A DNA stretch of 64,000 nt from Prorocentrum cordatum (GCA_963575745.1 CAUYUJ010019363.1:17501-81500), one strand, 5' to 3'; positions 10,069 to 20,055 are shown, counted from the stretch's first letter. The notes: generated by a model from the letters alone, not told the origin. Numbers and translations are program-made.

Positions 10069-11076
10069 ATGTTCCTACCCGACCAGTATACAGGCCTGGC
10101 GGCGCAGGCATTACCTGCTGCCATCAAGAGGGCCGAGTATTCTGTCCTCAACTTGTTTTGTGGACGTCGGCGGCCAGAGGACATTCAGGCATGTTTAGAG
10201 TGGACGCACTACGACGTTGATGTTACGGTCACTGTCCTGTCCATAGACATTGCTATCGACCCCGTCCTTGGGAATATGATGCGACCCCAGACCTTGGAGG
10301 TTTGGAAGGAACATATCCGCGCGCGCAGGGTGGCCCTATCTGGAGGTGGGCCCCCATGCGAAACCTGGTCCGCCATCCGATGGGCTCGGAACATGGGGCC
10401 CCCACCACTGCGGTCCCACGACGATTTCTGGGGCATGCTTGCCATTACACCGCGTCAAATGGAGCAGGTACGTGTTGGCAACGAGCTCCTAGGACCCATG
10501 ATAGAACTTGTCGCCGTTGAACTAGCCGTCGGCACTTGTTGTTGGATGGAGCACCCAGTACCAGCGTCGTGGCGACAAGAGGCTGTGAGTTCATTCCTGT
10601 GCCCACCCTTGCGAGCGATCATGTCGTCCCCTGCGGCCTCTACAACCGATTTCGATCAGTGCAAACACGGACAGTGTGCTCGCGCGCCTACACGAATACC
10701 GGCTTTGAGGACGCGTACAATGCATGATCGCCTCTTGGAAACGCCTGGCCGCGGACGTTGCTCACATGGACGGAACGCCCACGAACTGCTCTTGGGCTTC
10801 GACGGTCAAAAGGATGAATGGCGGACGGCCAAAAAAGAAAACATACCCCCCCGCGCTTTGTCAGGTACTGGCCCACGGCATCGTGGATGCGGTCAATCAT
10901 ATGCGTGTGACGAGCGACCCTCAGGCATGGACCGAGGACCTGGAGGAGGAGGAAGAGGCACTCCGTGGGGCACTAGAGGCTTTTTATGTTGCTTGGGACC
11001 CATATCTAGGCACGAACAAGGAGTGGGCCCCCGATTTCGTAGGAGCTACGACGCGACGCCTACGCGCCGATCCTGA
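10069..11076 (+). CDS. Methyltransferase-like ORF3 of LINE-A, N-terminal part
   Basis: Begins at ATG 10069. A second frame (to 10068) carries a likely N-terminal extension containing DPYLTDDDRAAF. Visible motifs: SVLNLFCGRR (~10140), resembling the SAM-binding motif I of cytosine-5 methyltransferases; LSIDIA (~10240), like motif II; SGGGPPCETWSAIR (~10340), resembling the catalytic Pro-Cys motif IV; CCWMEHP (~10540), resembling the ENV motif VI; and DQCKHGQCARAPT (~10655). These suggest a Rossmann-type methyltransferase, perhaps acting on cytosine. After about 10836 this frame is no longer the protein. A one-base shift in a six-A run moves it to the next entry. Methyltransferase genes in LINEs have been reported from dinoflagellates, but whether this is that family needs a profile search. 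Confidence 0.6.
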   Translation: MFLPDQYTGLAAQALPAAIKRAEYSVLNLFCGRRRPEDIQACLEWTHYDVDVTVTVLSIDIAIDPVLGNMMRPQTLEVWKEHIRARRVALSGGGPPCETWSAIRWARNMGPPPLRSHDDFWGMLAITPRQMEQVRVGNELLGPMIELVAVELAVGTCCWMEHPVPASWRQEAVSSFLCPPLRAIMSSPAASTTDFDQCKHGQCARAPTRIPALRTRTMHDRLLETPGRGRCSHGRNAHELLLGFDGQKDEWRTAKKENIPPRALSGTGPRHRGCGQSYACDERPSGMDRGPGGGGRGTPWGTRGFLCCLGPISRHEQGVGPRFRRSYDATPTRRS

Positions 11077-11434
11077 AAGCTCTAGGTTCTCGCCCCCTCA
11101 GCCCCCAAGTGAAAGGCCAGTTGCCGATGTGCCCGAACCGTCACTTGTGCACGACCCCAGCGCCACTCCTCGGCAGGCAGGGCCGGCCGAGGCAGACGAA
11201 GAGCAGGAATACGCAGACGCCCTTGCCTTTCTAGAAGGCACTGCGTCTCCGTCACATGTCGCCCCTGCTTCCGACCCCCCACCTTTGCCTACTCCAGTCC
11301 AGCTCACGGATGCACAGCGTGACATGATTCAACGCAAACGCGCTGAGGCCAGAGATAGACGTAAGGCGCGCCTTGCCGCACGCATAGCTCCATGGACGTT
11401 GCAGCCAGATTTCGGCAGCGGCATCTTGGGCTAA
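10724..11434 (+). CDS. ORF3 C-terminal part
   Basis: From about 10840 this frame continues ORF3 as KKKTYPPALCQVLAHGIVDAV, followed by an acidic stretch (DLEEEEEALRGALEAF), a Pro-rich linker and a basic C-terminal helix (QRKRAEARDRRKARLAARI) that could bind nucleic acid. It ends at TAA 11432. The ATG at 10724 is upstream of the switch point and is probably not a genuine start. No independent domain was recognised. Confidence 0.55.
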   Translation: MIASWKRLAADVAHMDGTPTNCSWASTVKRMNGGRPKKKTYPPALCQVLAHGIVDAVNHMRVTSDPQAWTEDLEEEEEALRGALEAFYVAWDPYLGTNKEWAPDFVGATTRRLRADPESSRFSPPQPPSERPVADVPEPSLVHDPSATPRQAGPAEADEEQEYADALAFLEGTASPSHVAPASDPPPLPTPVQLTDAQRDMIQRKRAEARDRRKARLAARIAPWTLQPDFGSGILG

Positions 11435-11560
11435 TCAGAAGGTTGGGTAGAGGTTAGACGGAGGGTAAGGAGGGATCGCGAGCGAGGGAGCGTCCCCCCC
11501 TGTTTTCGCTCTCTTGCTCTCTCACCGCCAGCCGCCCCTTCCCTTGCTGCCCCGTTTCTG
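11409..11560 (+). repeat. LINE-A 3' trailer, copy 1
   Basis: Starts with atttcggcagcgg and runs through ggttgggtagagg, ggagggatc and a CT-rich block (cgctctcttgctctctc) to cttgctgccccg. The same order of blocks recurs at 11790-11943. It overlaps the end of ORF3 and covers the presumed 3' untranslated region. Confidence 0.8.
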
Positions 11561-11566
11561 CAATCA

Positions 11567-11943
11567 TGAAGTTATCTATGTGGTGTTGACCCCTCAATGC
11601 CAGATCTGCCAAGTCCATCAGAGGCGGCTGATTTCAAGAATGCCCCATGGCTAGTGCTAGGGATGTTGCAGGTCCCAGCGGATTCAGGTCCAGGCCCCAG
11701 GAGTGTCGGCCGAAGGCGGAACGCACTACTCAGAGACAGACGGAAGTCGTGTCTTGCCGCAGGCGCATTTCTTTGGATGACGCTGCCGAATTTCGGCAGC
11801 GGTAGCTTTCGCTAGTAGAAGATTGGGTGGAGTTTCAGGATCAGGTTGGGTGGAGGTGAGGAGGGATCACGAGCGAGGAAGCGACCTGCCCTTTTCGCTC
11901 TCTCGCTCTCTCGCCGCCAGCCGCCCCTCCCCTCGCCGCCCCG
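11567..11943 (+). mobile_element. Internally deleted LINE-A derivative
   Basis: 11567-11732 matches LINE-A 5075-5269 (the RNase H region: ctatgtggtgttgacccctc, tggctagtgctagggatgttgc, gtcggccgaaggcggaa), with a small internal gap. 11790-11943 matches the LINE-A 3' trailer at 11409-11560. A 5' fragment is therefore joined to the 3' end with about 6 kb missing, directly behind the longer copy. No intact coding frame remains. 11944-12815, which follows, is GC-rich unique-looking DNA in which I see no supported gene. Confidence 0.75.
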
Positions 11944-12824
11944 CGCGTCATTTGTACCGTCCCCGCCTGCCTCTCGCCGCGCTGATTGATCAGTCAGATT
12001 CGCTACGACGTGCCTGGGTGTGGGTCAGGTCCAGGTGGCCCTGGCAAGCAAGCAGCCAGGGCCTGCGGGGCATGGACCCCCGCACACTGGTGTGCGGGGC
12101 GACTGCAGTCCTCCCCCTGTCGACCGAGTGCGCCCCCCCCCCGCTGGCGCGGCCTGTCCAAGGCTGGCCGGCGGGGGGCAGCTCCGTATCGCCCCCCCCC
12201 GCCCGCGAGGTACAGTGGCTGGTTCGCCAGCCAGCCAGCGAGCATGCCCTCTCTCTCTTGTTGCACGCTGCCCGCCTCTCTTTGAAGGGGCGGATGCATG
12301 GAGGGTCAGTCGGGTTGCTGGGCGGGATCGGACATTTCATCGTGCGACCTCTCTTGCGCACACGACAGCGCCATTTTGGCAGCTTATCGCTTTGTGATTT
12401 CTTGGGCAGGGAACCAACGACACAAAGCCTGCAGGACCGCTGTTTCCCTTTGTGCAGCCTGCCGCCTTGCTCGCCCCAGTCCTAGCGCAGACCACGATTT
12501 TCAGTCGCTGCCGAGCGAGCCTGTGCGCCTTTCGCCCTACCGTACGGGTTGAGCCGCACGGCTGTCAGCTGATGTTTCTCTCCCGTGGGTCTCAGACCGC
12601 GGCGCGTCTCGTCCACATGGGTCGGATTGGTGGATGGGATTATTTGGGATGTGGGTATGGAGTACTGGTACTGTGTACTGCAATCCTTAGGTGCCCGTGC
12701 GATCCTGCATTTCAGTTGCGTCGCTAGCCGCAGCGCCACCGTAACTCGACAGGCTAGTTGCCTCAACGAGCAGGCAATCCAAAAAATCCCCCCCCTGCCT
12801 CTGCTCTCCGCATGCCCATCCCAT

Positions 12825-13086
12825 GGGCGCATGGGGAGCTCCACCTAAGGCCTCAATGGGAAAGTGTGCATGGCACCGCCGCCCCATTTCGGCACACCCC
12901 TCACACGTTTCGCGGTCCCATAAGGAGCCCCACCTAAGGCCGCAGTAGGAAAGTTCGCATGGCACCGCCGCCCCATTTCGGCACACCGCTAACGCGCTTC
13001 GTGGCCCCATAGGGAGCTCCGCCGAAGGCCCCAGTGGCACCGCCGCCCCATTTCGGCATATCCATCGCACGCTTCGTGGCCCCATA
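12825..13086. repeat. ~90-bp minisatellite, left half of a split array
   Basis: Three units marked by ggcaccgccgccccatttcgg near 12872, 12961 and 13036, each followed by a cgtggccccata(a/g)ggagc block. The array stops at ccata (13082-13086), where the LTR element is inserted, and resumes at 29630. The last unit before the insertion is shorter, about 75 bp. Confidence 0.9.
13082..13086. other. Target-site duplication ccata (left)
   Basis: ccata lies immediately before the LTR start at 13087 and again immediately after the other LTR at 29630-29634. The uninterrupted satellite unit reads ccccataggg, so this is a 5-bp duplication of satellite sequence, as expected for a copia-type integrase. Confidence 0.85.
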
Positions 13087-13370
13087 AGTCGAAAACGCAC
13101 TGGTAAGCCAAGATATATGTTCCGCCTTAGGCGCTCCCATATCCCAGGCTTTGGCTCATGCCGCATGAGCAAGAGAGCAAGATGAAGCATGGGATCTGGA
13201 GTAAAGGATAGAAGGGGCATCTTCAATAGAAAGGTCTTTTCCGATCTCAGATGCGAGTAGCGCGCCTCGGCGAGGCACAATCACATGTTCGGCCGGGCCC
13301 GGCTTGAGCCAGGCACGGCAGCGGTGCATGCTCGATTTACATATCGCCTTTAACCCTCTCCGTTTAAAGT
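13087..13370 (-). repeat. 3' LTR
   Basis: 284 bp, from agtcgaaaacgc to cgtttaaagt on the plus strand, matching 29346-29629 with about seven substitutions. In element sense it starts ACTTTAAACGG and ends TTTTCGACT, so it lacks the usual TG...CA ends. Confidence 0.93.
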
Positions 13371-13476
13371 TGGAGGGGGAGGAGACGAGCAAGCACCGAA
13401 TTTCTACATTACGCGGAAAAAAACAGTGCCAGGCAACAGCGGCTGCCTACAAGGCAAGGGCGCGCGAGTAGCCTCG

Positions 13477-16400
13477 CTACCGACGAGTTTCCTCGCTACT
13501 AAAGCGCACCTGCGCGCGGGTTTCCCCGCTAGCTCGGGAGGCAGGGCCGTCCTGAGACGACCTGCCCGCCCTATACGGAGTATGTTTCTTCAGCTCGTGC
13601 TTGAAGGATTGCTGACCGGCCATTACCTGTAGGAGCAACGCGCGGTCAATACTACCTTTGGTATGACCATCGGCAGTCATATCCCGCGTGTCACACCATT
13701 GGACGCTTTCAACGATTCCGCGCTCCATCATCTGGCGGATCCAGCTGATGTGCCCAAGCAGAGTGCATTCTGTGGGCTTCTTCAGATCTTTGCTAGACAA
13801 AGACTTGAAGACAGACTCGGCATCAATAGTCAGAGTGACTTTGATACATAGACCACCCAGTTCCAATATGTTCTTCAACTGTGTGGGGGTCAATGGTCCC
13901 GAGTGTAGCTCGTGGAGCGTTACAATGGTCGGGTAGCAGTCTTCCAAGTTGTGGGCTGCTGCCAGTGTTTCCGCAGAGTAGCTCGAACGCACCTGCAGTC
14001 GATGAGACTTGCAGTATGCGTCCACCAGGTGCACGACGGGTTTCCCCGCTTGCGTGTGGCCACGCCTCAGCAGGTTAGCCCCGCGGATACCGTAGCCTTT
14101 GACTTCGTCGTCTTCATCTCCGTTGAGACGACGATAGCCAGAATCGCTATGCAGGTCGACCTCTCCTGTTGGAGTCATAGCTTGATACACGATCTTCTTC
14201 GGACCTGCCTGCAATTTCCTGGTAACCGCGTTCAGTCGTCGTACCTGGATGTTTGTCGGTTCCTGGATACGTTGCAGTGAAACAACATAGACCATCAGCC
14301 ATACCTGCGTGATCAACGCATAGGCTAGAGCGCCACGAAGACTGACGAACATATCAGAAATCGTCTTTGTCGCTTTGCTCTCAGGATCAGCGCCTGTGAG
14401 CTCTGGATGTGTGATAGGACGAAGTTGTTTGATGTATTCGTCCTGATCAAGAGTGACGCTCCCATCATCGGTCTTGTTGTACCGAACGGCACAATTTGTG
14501 TATGTGTGCTTGTTCAGTTTGCACTTTCCAAACGTATCTTCAACACATTTGACGTACTTGTCAATGGAATCTTCCTTCCCAGTCATATTGATGTCATCAA
14601 CGTGTTTGGCTGTCAAGAGGTTTGAACTCATCTCGAACTCTTCATCGTATGAAGTAGGCTGTAGTCCAAAGCTCCTGGTGATGGACCTGAGCTTCAGCGA
14701 GAATGCCCTGGGAGCATCCTTCGTGCCAGTCCCCGGCTTGAGGCACCGAAGACAATGCTTTGATTCGTCATATGACTCAAAGCCTGGCAATGTGCGAAGG
14801 ACAGCTGCTGACCCGGGAGGCAGTGTGAAGCACACCACACGCTCTTTCTCGCCAGTTGCCGCGGCGAGCTCGCCATAGGTCAGTCCCTTCAAGAAAGCCA
14901 TGTTGATGTCCAGGGAAGCGATGATCCAAGCTTTGCTGCATGCAGCAGAACTTGCGAGCAATCTCTGGTTTGACCTCCTTGCCGTGCCAGAGAAGGTTTC
15001 GACATCGAAGGCTTCAGTGTCCATGAAGCCACGAAGTACCAAGCGTAACCTGATCGTCCGTCCCATTTCGCCCTTCTCGTTCTTGACAAACTTCCATTTG
15101 TATACATAGCGTGAAGTCATGATGTTCGACGCTTTGCTCAAGTCAGTCATCTGGAAGCATTTGTTGCCAAGCCAAGTCTTCAATTCTGTGTAAAGGGCTT
15201 TGGAAACTTTGACCGGATTCGCTTGAATGTCGGCCTTCGTGAGTAGGTCGTCTTCTTTGACGACCGCGGCACGTTTGGAGGCAGCACTAACATATACTCG
15301 CATAGTTGTGACGCTGCCGTCATCCAACAATCGGTGTTGCTGCTCGGACAGGACGACTTTGGACATGTCTGCTGTGAAGCAAAGCTCGATGTACTGCCCG
15401 TGCTCGTCGGAGTCCAGATCATAGTGGCTGTCCGGATCAGTGGAGCACAGAGGGACGTAGTAAGAGGTGTCCATGTCGCATCCTGGCGGGTGACCCCGCA
15501 CCGGCAAGTGGCCTTGCACATCTTCACAGGTCGTAGAGACCAACACGCACTGTGAGTCTGTCATGTATGTCGGAACTGTGTGCATGACTTCTTCTGTGTC
15601 AGCTTCAAGGAGTGTTCTGTCATCCATCAGTTCAGAATACCATGACTCCAAGACAAAGACGTCCAGATCCTCTTCTGTTTCCTCTATGATGGTCGGGAGC
15701 CGACCATCATTCGCCGCAGGAGGCTGCTCAGGAGCAGCTGCTGGAGGTGGCTCGCTTGGTGGTGAACCATCAGCGAGTTCCTCAAACTTAGTGAGGTCTC
15801 GGTCGAATCCAGCAAGCGGCTTCTTGGATTTAAGACACTGGATGATGCGTGAATGTGTAGACCCTGTGATGTCGTAGATGTTCAAGGCAGTGCCATCAGC
15901 TTCATAATAATGAAAGCCAGGGGTCACATCGTTATCATAGTGCACTAGTGTACAGCTGTCTGCATATGGTGCAGCAGGCAACTTAGTCAGGCTCTTAGCA
16001 AGTCGTACAGCAACCACGTTTTCAATGCGAAAATAGTTGCGAATGAGATATTGAAGAGCCAAGTGCACCTTAGGCGAAAGCCGGCTCGCAGCAGTCATCT
16101 GCAGTCGGCCCTGTTTCGCTGGTAGGTATCCGAAAGTCATAGCGGGTTTCCCCGCTGGCAGACCGGCAATAAAGGCCAATACTGTCCGAAGGGCCGTATT
16201 GTCCGATCCTATCTCGCGGACCATCAGTGCTTCGATGTACAGCGTATGTCGTGAGTCAGGATACTGTACTCGCACTTCGCGATTGCCGACCTTCACGATG
16301 ACCTGGCCTCGGTCAGGTTCGTTGCGGATGACCGGGTATGGACCACTCCATCCACCCCAGTCGTCTTTCGTGGTGGTCGGGCGATGATAGTCCACGAGAT

Positions 16401-19400
16401 CTCCCTCTTTGTAGTGAAATTCACCCGTAGCAGTAGTCTTCGTACGGAGAGCCCTGTTCGTCTTGGCAACCGCAGTGGCCTGCGTGATTGCCTCCAGACT
16501 AACCCTCCTGATTGTCTCTTCCCTTGAGTGATCTGATGATTCAGCGGACTGATCATGATCCAGGACAGGGAAATCGGGAAGCATAGCTGGTTGTCTGCCA
16601 TACAGCGCATTATACGGAGACACTTCGTTGTAGAAGGTAAATGCGTTGCTGGCAAACAAGGCTTCATGTAAGAGACGAGTGAAATTCAGAGGGATGTTCA
16701 ATATATTCAGTTCTTCTCCCATCACGTGTATGAGGTGTCGCAGGATGCCGTTCCTAGCTTCGATCGTCGTGGCGTGCTGGCCACGCGCTCGGATACGAAG
16801 CTCTGTTCCCTTGGATTTAAGGATGGCCTTTGCTGTATCGTTATTCAGCGCTCCTTCCCCATCGGAGTATAGGATCTTAGCAGGGCCATGTTGCATCCAA
16901 GTTGCGTGATAGGCATCGAGAACAGCATGCATAGTCTTATCAGGAATCTCTGTGCCAGCTGCCCAGCGAATAGAACGGTCGATGATGTGAAAGACAATGT
17001 GTTCCTGTTTGTAAAAGAAAAGATCATATTCGACTCCCTCGTTGAAGCGTCCCGGCAGTGACACAGAAGGCATCACCGTGTTGCCTGGTTTCTCCCAGGC
17101 ACGACATTCTCTACACGAGTCGCAAATGCCTTTGATCAGACTCAAACGGGTTTCACCCAGACCAACCTTAGCTAGAATCATCCGCATCTTTGGTTCCTTG
17201 GCATGAAACCATCTCAAGTGAAGCTTGCGGAGTTCTCGCTGCACTACAGCTGGGTCAAAGCTGCGCAGGTTTTGAAGTCTGAGCTGAACGTCGAAGCGAG
17301 TCCAATCAGGAAGCCTTGGCCTTGGCCTCGGCTCTGCATGAGGCTGCGGCGGCGGTGGAGGATCACCTCCCTCCATGCGTCCGCGCCTCGCTGCCACTTG
17401 CGGCAGTCTGCGGTGATCGTCAGAGCTGCCAGCGCCAGTGGTGTCACCATAAGCCCCCTTGGCCTTGGTGATGTCATGGCTGCTGGCGCCTGCGGTTGGA
17501 TCGCCCTCACCAGGCCGTGGCGGCCTAGGCGCGCGCATGCGCGCTTTCGCGGCCGGCGCCGCGTTTGCGGCTGGAGCCGCTTCCGCGGCTGGCGCCGCAG
17601 GAGCGGCTTGCCCCGCTGGGCGCGGCTGACCAAAGTGATCTGGCAGCTTCCATTTTTCGGCGAATCTGCATTGGCCAGATATCTTGGCATGGTGAGGATT
17701 GCCCTTCTGATATTCCTTCTTACAGCTTGGACAGTCCCAATAGTATGGTTCAACATCATACCATCGACACATCTTCGGATTCCTGCTGTGCCTCGGTGAT
17801 TGTTTGTAGTTGTTGTCTGCACAGCCAGGGCACCCGAGACCGCCAGATGGTGGTCGCAGGATTTCTCCGTTTGAGTGTCTCTGGATTGTTGGGTCGTCCA
17901 AGTCGTAGCCAGCACTGTTTGTTACGAACGCGCAACTGCGTTCGCGATTCGCGAATGGATCGCGACCGTAAGCAAACAGATCTTTGGCGATTTGCACCGC
18001 ATCAACGATCAGTGACTGCATTCTGTAGGTATACTGTGCCGCCCTTGCTAGTTCTTTGTTGCAAGCATTGGCGTGCACATGATTACCTGGACAACGCTTG
18101 CCTCTGAAAGGTGCCAACAACTCTTCTTTGTTTGCCATCATTTGTGTTGGCTTGCGAATGTATTGTCCAAACGAATCTTTGAGACCAGTCGTGCATTGAT
18201 CAATAATCGTTTGGCAAGTGACCTTGCGTTGTGCCAGTTCCTTCCATGGTTGGATCTCATCTACCCACGTGCCCATTGGTTGTTCCCTGAGAAAGAAACG
18301 TCTTAGGTCGTCTTGTAATAGAGCGACTGTTCCGCAGAACGTGATGTGAGGCAGGTCCTCTTTGTGGTGTTTAAGCCACGTATCATGATTGACCTGTGCA
18401 TTGAAGTATGAAGGAAGTCCAGTAGTTCTGCAGCTTGGCTGCAAAATCGTGATCTTGACAAAGCAAGTCTTGAGGTAGTGAAGGACTGCTCTTTGTACTT
18501 CCGAGTTTCCAAGGTCAACCATAGATATCTTATCAAGGTTCCCGCCCGACGAGAGTCCCCTCTTGAAGGCTAATATGGATATACCACCCTTGCCCCCACA
18601 TAATTCAAGCATGTCCACTTGATTGTTTCTGCCGTAGCATAGTGACTGGACCATCGAGAAGACATCAGCATGTGAGTCAGCGGGTTGCCCCGCCGGTAAC
18701 ATCATGAAGATGTCCTCTGATTCGCTGTCCGAGTCCGAGTCATCAAGAGGAACGTCGTTGAAATATGTGGAGCAGTCAAGCCCTTTGAGGTCCTCTCCAC
18801 AGTCGTCGTTACCGTCTTCCACTTTCTTCGGGATTTTCTTCGGTTTGATGCCAGCCTCTTTGTCAGCTTTCTGCTTTTCTTTCTGTTTTATCCTGGCATC
18901 AGTGGGCAGCGCGGTTTCCGCGGAGAGATCCGCTGCGGAAGGATCCGCTGTTAGATCAGGAAATGGCGGAATTTCAGAAAAGTTGGTGGGTCGCGTTTGG
19001 CAACGCTCAATCGAAGGGGGAGGAGACCGATCGTCATCGACGATCGTCACACGCTTTGGGCGTGGCCTTCGCGACTCACCGTCGCCGTGAAGGACTGGAG
19101 CCGGAGGCTCCCAGTACAACCGAGTACTGATGTTTGTAACCCCATCAGGTAATGGAGCTACATAATTGTACCCAGTCGGCTGATCCTGGATTTTGATATC
19201 TTGAACGATCTTATTCGTGTCCAGGTCGGTCGTGACTCTACGAACAACATGGTCCCATTGAGGGCCCTTTTGTGGACATTGAACGTAGTGTCTTACCTTT
19301 TTGTCAACGCGCGTACACACACTGAGGTGTACCGCACTCCGCTCATTCCTAATCATGTTGGCTTTATTGAGTTGATCAAGGAAGCGTGCAGTGATGATAG

Positions 19401-19854
19401 CCAAGGTTTTATGCCGGAACTCGGCACGTTGCTGATCTTGGCCATACCAATCCAAATCATGTTCTTTGTGTGAGCCACAAGTACATCTCCATAAGTTTAG
19501 CGGTATATGAGGACAATATGTAGCAACTTGTATATAAGAACCACTGGGATATTTACTGGAGCGATCAAACTTGATACCGAAATGACAAAGTCTCATTCGT
19601 ATGGTGCTCAGCTTCAAATTTTCGACAACATCTTTGATCGGACCCTGTTTCCAGAAATACCCGGGTGGCCCCAGGATGACAATCTGCATTCTCAGAGCAC
19701 GCGCTTTGATCAGGAGATTTTGTATACGTTGATAGTGGGGTCCCGCCCTCTTTCCTGGAGTACGAACGTACCAATCAGAGGGTGTGGCCACCCACAACAT
19801 ATTATAGTCTCCTGCCAACAAGTTTCCCAAATACTGTGTTCCAGTTGAAGTCAT
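13477..19854 (-). CDS. Copia-type Pol, second half: integrase, RT, RNase H
   Basis: 2125 residues from ATG 19854, but the frame is open up to 20055 behind a TGA, so this is really the continuation of the upstream polyprotein. Integrase: an HLRWFH...CDSC zinc motif (Cys911), then Asp944 (EYDLFF), Asp998 (YSDGEG) and Glu1032 (IEARNG), a D,D,E set with 33 residues between the last two. RT: Asp1649 in SLDINMAFLKG and the KHVDDI motif (Asp1753-1754), where His replaces the usual Tyr. RNase H: Asp1904 in HSDSGY, then TIDAES and WCDTRDMTADGHTKG. Before the integrase lies a long segment rich in Lys and acidic residues of unknown role. Base composition is clearly more AT-rich than the neighbouring LINEs. 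Confidence 0.9.
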   Translation of the reverse strand: MTSTGTQYLGNLLAGDYNMLWVATPSDWYVRTPGKRAGPHYQRIQNLLIKARALRMQIVILGPPGYFWKQGPIKDVVENLKLSTIRMRLCHFGIKFDRSSKYPSGSYIQVATYCPHIPLNLWRCTCGSHKEHDLDWYGQDQQRAEFRHKTLAIITARFLDQLNKANMIRNERSAVHLSVCTRVDKKVRHYVQCPQKGPQWDHVVRRVTTDLDTNKIVQDIKIQDQPTGYNYVAPLPDGVTNISTRLYWEPPAPVLHGDGESRRPRPKRVTIVDDDRSPPPSIERCQTRPTNFSEIPPFPDLTADPSAADLSAETALPTDARIKQKEKQKADKEAGIKPKKIPKKVEDGNDDCGEDLKGLDCSTYFNDVPLDDSDSDSESEDIFMMLPAGQPADSHADVFSMVQSLCYGRNNQVDMLELCGGKGGISILAFKRGLSSGGNLDKISMVDLGNSEVQRAVLHYLKTCFVKITILQPSCRTTGLPSYFNAQVNHDTWLKHHKEDLPHITFCGTVALLQDDLRRFFLREQPMGTWVDEIQPWKELAQRKVTCQTIIDQCTTGLKDSFGQYIRKPTQMMANKEELLAPFRGKRCPGNHVHANACNKELARAAQYTYRMQSLIVDAVQIAKDLFAYGRDPFANRERSCAFVTNSAGYDLDDPTIQRHSNGEILRPPSGGLGCPGCADNNYKQSPRHSRNPKMCRWYDVEPYYWDCPSCKKEYQKGNPHHAKISGQCRFAEKWKLPDHFGQPRPAGQAAPAAPAAEAAPAANAAPAAKARMRAPRPPRPGEGDPTAGASSHDITKAKGAYGDTTGAGSSDDHRRLPQVAARRGRMEGGDPPPPPQPHAEPRPRPRLPDWTRFDVQLRLQNLRSFDPAVVQRELRKLHLRWFHAKEPKMRMILAKVGLGETRLSLIKGICDSCRECRAWEKPGNTVMPSVSLPGRFNEGVEYDLFFYKQEHIVFHIIDRSIRWAAGTEIPDKTMHAVLDAYHATWMQHGPAKILYSDGEGALNNDTAKAILKSKGTELRIRARGQHATTIEARNGILRHLIHVMGEELNILNIPLNFTRLLHEALFASNAFTFYNEVSPYNALYGRQPAMLPDFPVLDHDQSAESSDHSREETIRRVSLEAITQATAVAKTNRALRTKTTATGEFHYKEGDLVDYHRPTTTKDDWGGWSGPYPVIRNEPDRGQVIVKVGNREVRVQYPDSRHTLYIEALMVREIGSDNTALRTVLAFIAGLPAGKPAMTFGYLPAKQGRLQMTAASRLSPKVHLALQYLIRNYFRIENVVAVRLAKSLTKLPAAPYADSCTLVHYDNDVTPGFHYYEADGTALNIYDITGSTHSRIIQCLKSKKPLAGFDRDLTKFEELADGSPPSEPPPAAAPEQPPAANDGRLPTIIEETEEDLDVFVLESWYSELMDDRTLLEADTEEVMHTVPTYMTDSQCVLVSTTCEDVQGHLPVRGHPPGCDMDTSYYVPLCSTDPDSHYDLDSDEHGQYIELCFTADMSKVVLSEQQHRLLDDGSVTTMRVYVSAASKRAAVVKEDDLLTKADIQANPVKVSKALYTELKTWLGNKCFQMTDLSKASNIMTSRYVYKWKFVKNEKGEMGRTIRLRLVLRGFMDTEAFDVETFSGTARRSNQRLLASSAACSKAWIIASLDINMAFLKGLTYGELAAATGEKERVVCFTLPPGSAAVLRTLPGFESYDESKHCLRCLKPGTGTKDAPRAFSLKLRSITRSFGLQPTSYDEEFEMSSNLLTAKHVDDINMTGKEDSIDKYVKCVEDTFGKCKLNKHTYTNCAVRYNKTDDGSVTLDQDEYIKQLRPITHPELTGADPESKATKTISDMFVSLRGALAYALITQVWLMVYVVSLQRIQEPTNIQVRRLNAVTRKLQAGPKKIVYQAMTPTGEVDLHSDSGYRRLNGDEDDEVKGYGIRGANLLRRGHTQAGKPVVHLVDAYCKSHRLQVRSSYSAETLAAAHNLEDCYPTIVTLHELHSGPLTPTQLKNILELGGLCIKVTLTIDAESVFKSLSSKDLKKPTECTLLGHISWIRQMMERGIVESVQWCDTRDMTADGHTKGSIDRALLLQVMAGQQSFKHELKKHTPYRAGRSSQDGPASRASGETRAQVRFSSEETRR

Positions 19855-20055
19855 TACCTCATTATGGGTAATCCGGTCACATATATAGCCACGGGTTCGG
19901 AGTTCAGCGCAAGCTGTGCGAATATCTTCGATGACGAGACATTTTGAATGATATTTTTCCTCTCGGGCCTCAGCGCGGCCAACGTATGTAGCGAGGAGGC
20001 CGGTATTCGGCTTCTCTTCGCAAGCGAGCGCCGCCGGCGCGCCCGCCTGCCCCCG

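Larger units (their letters stand above)
2945..11560 (+). mobile_element. LINE-A, non-LTR retrotransposon (ORF1, RNH-EN-RT, methyltransferase-like ORF3)
   Basis: Plus-strand reading frames in order: zinc-finger ORF1 (2945-4615), RNase H then apurinic-type endonuclease then RT (4916-9894, broken twice), a C2H2-like finger, and a methyltransferase-like ORF (10069-11434, broken once). A C/T-rich trailer follows at 11435-11560 and is duplicated at 11790-11943, which marks the 3' end. No poly(A) tail or target duplication was found, so the exact ends are unknown. That ORF1 belongs to the same element is inference from order and strand. Confidence 0.65.
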
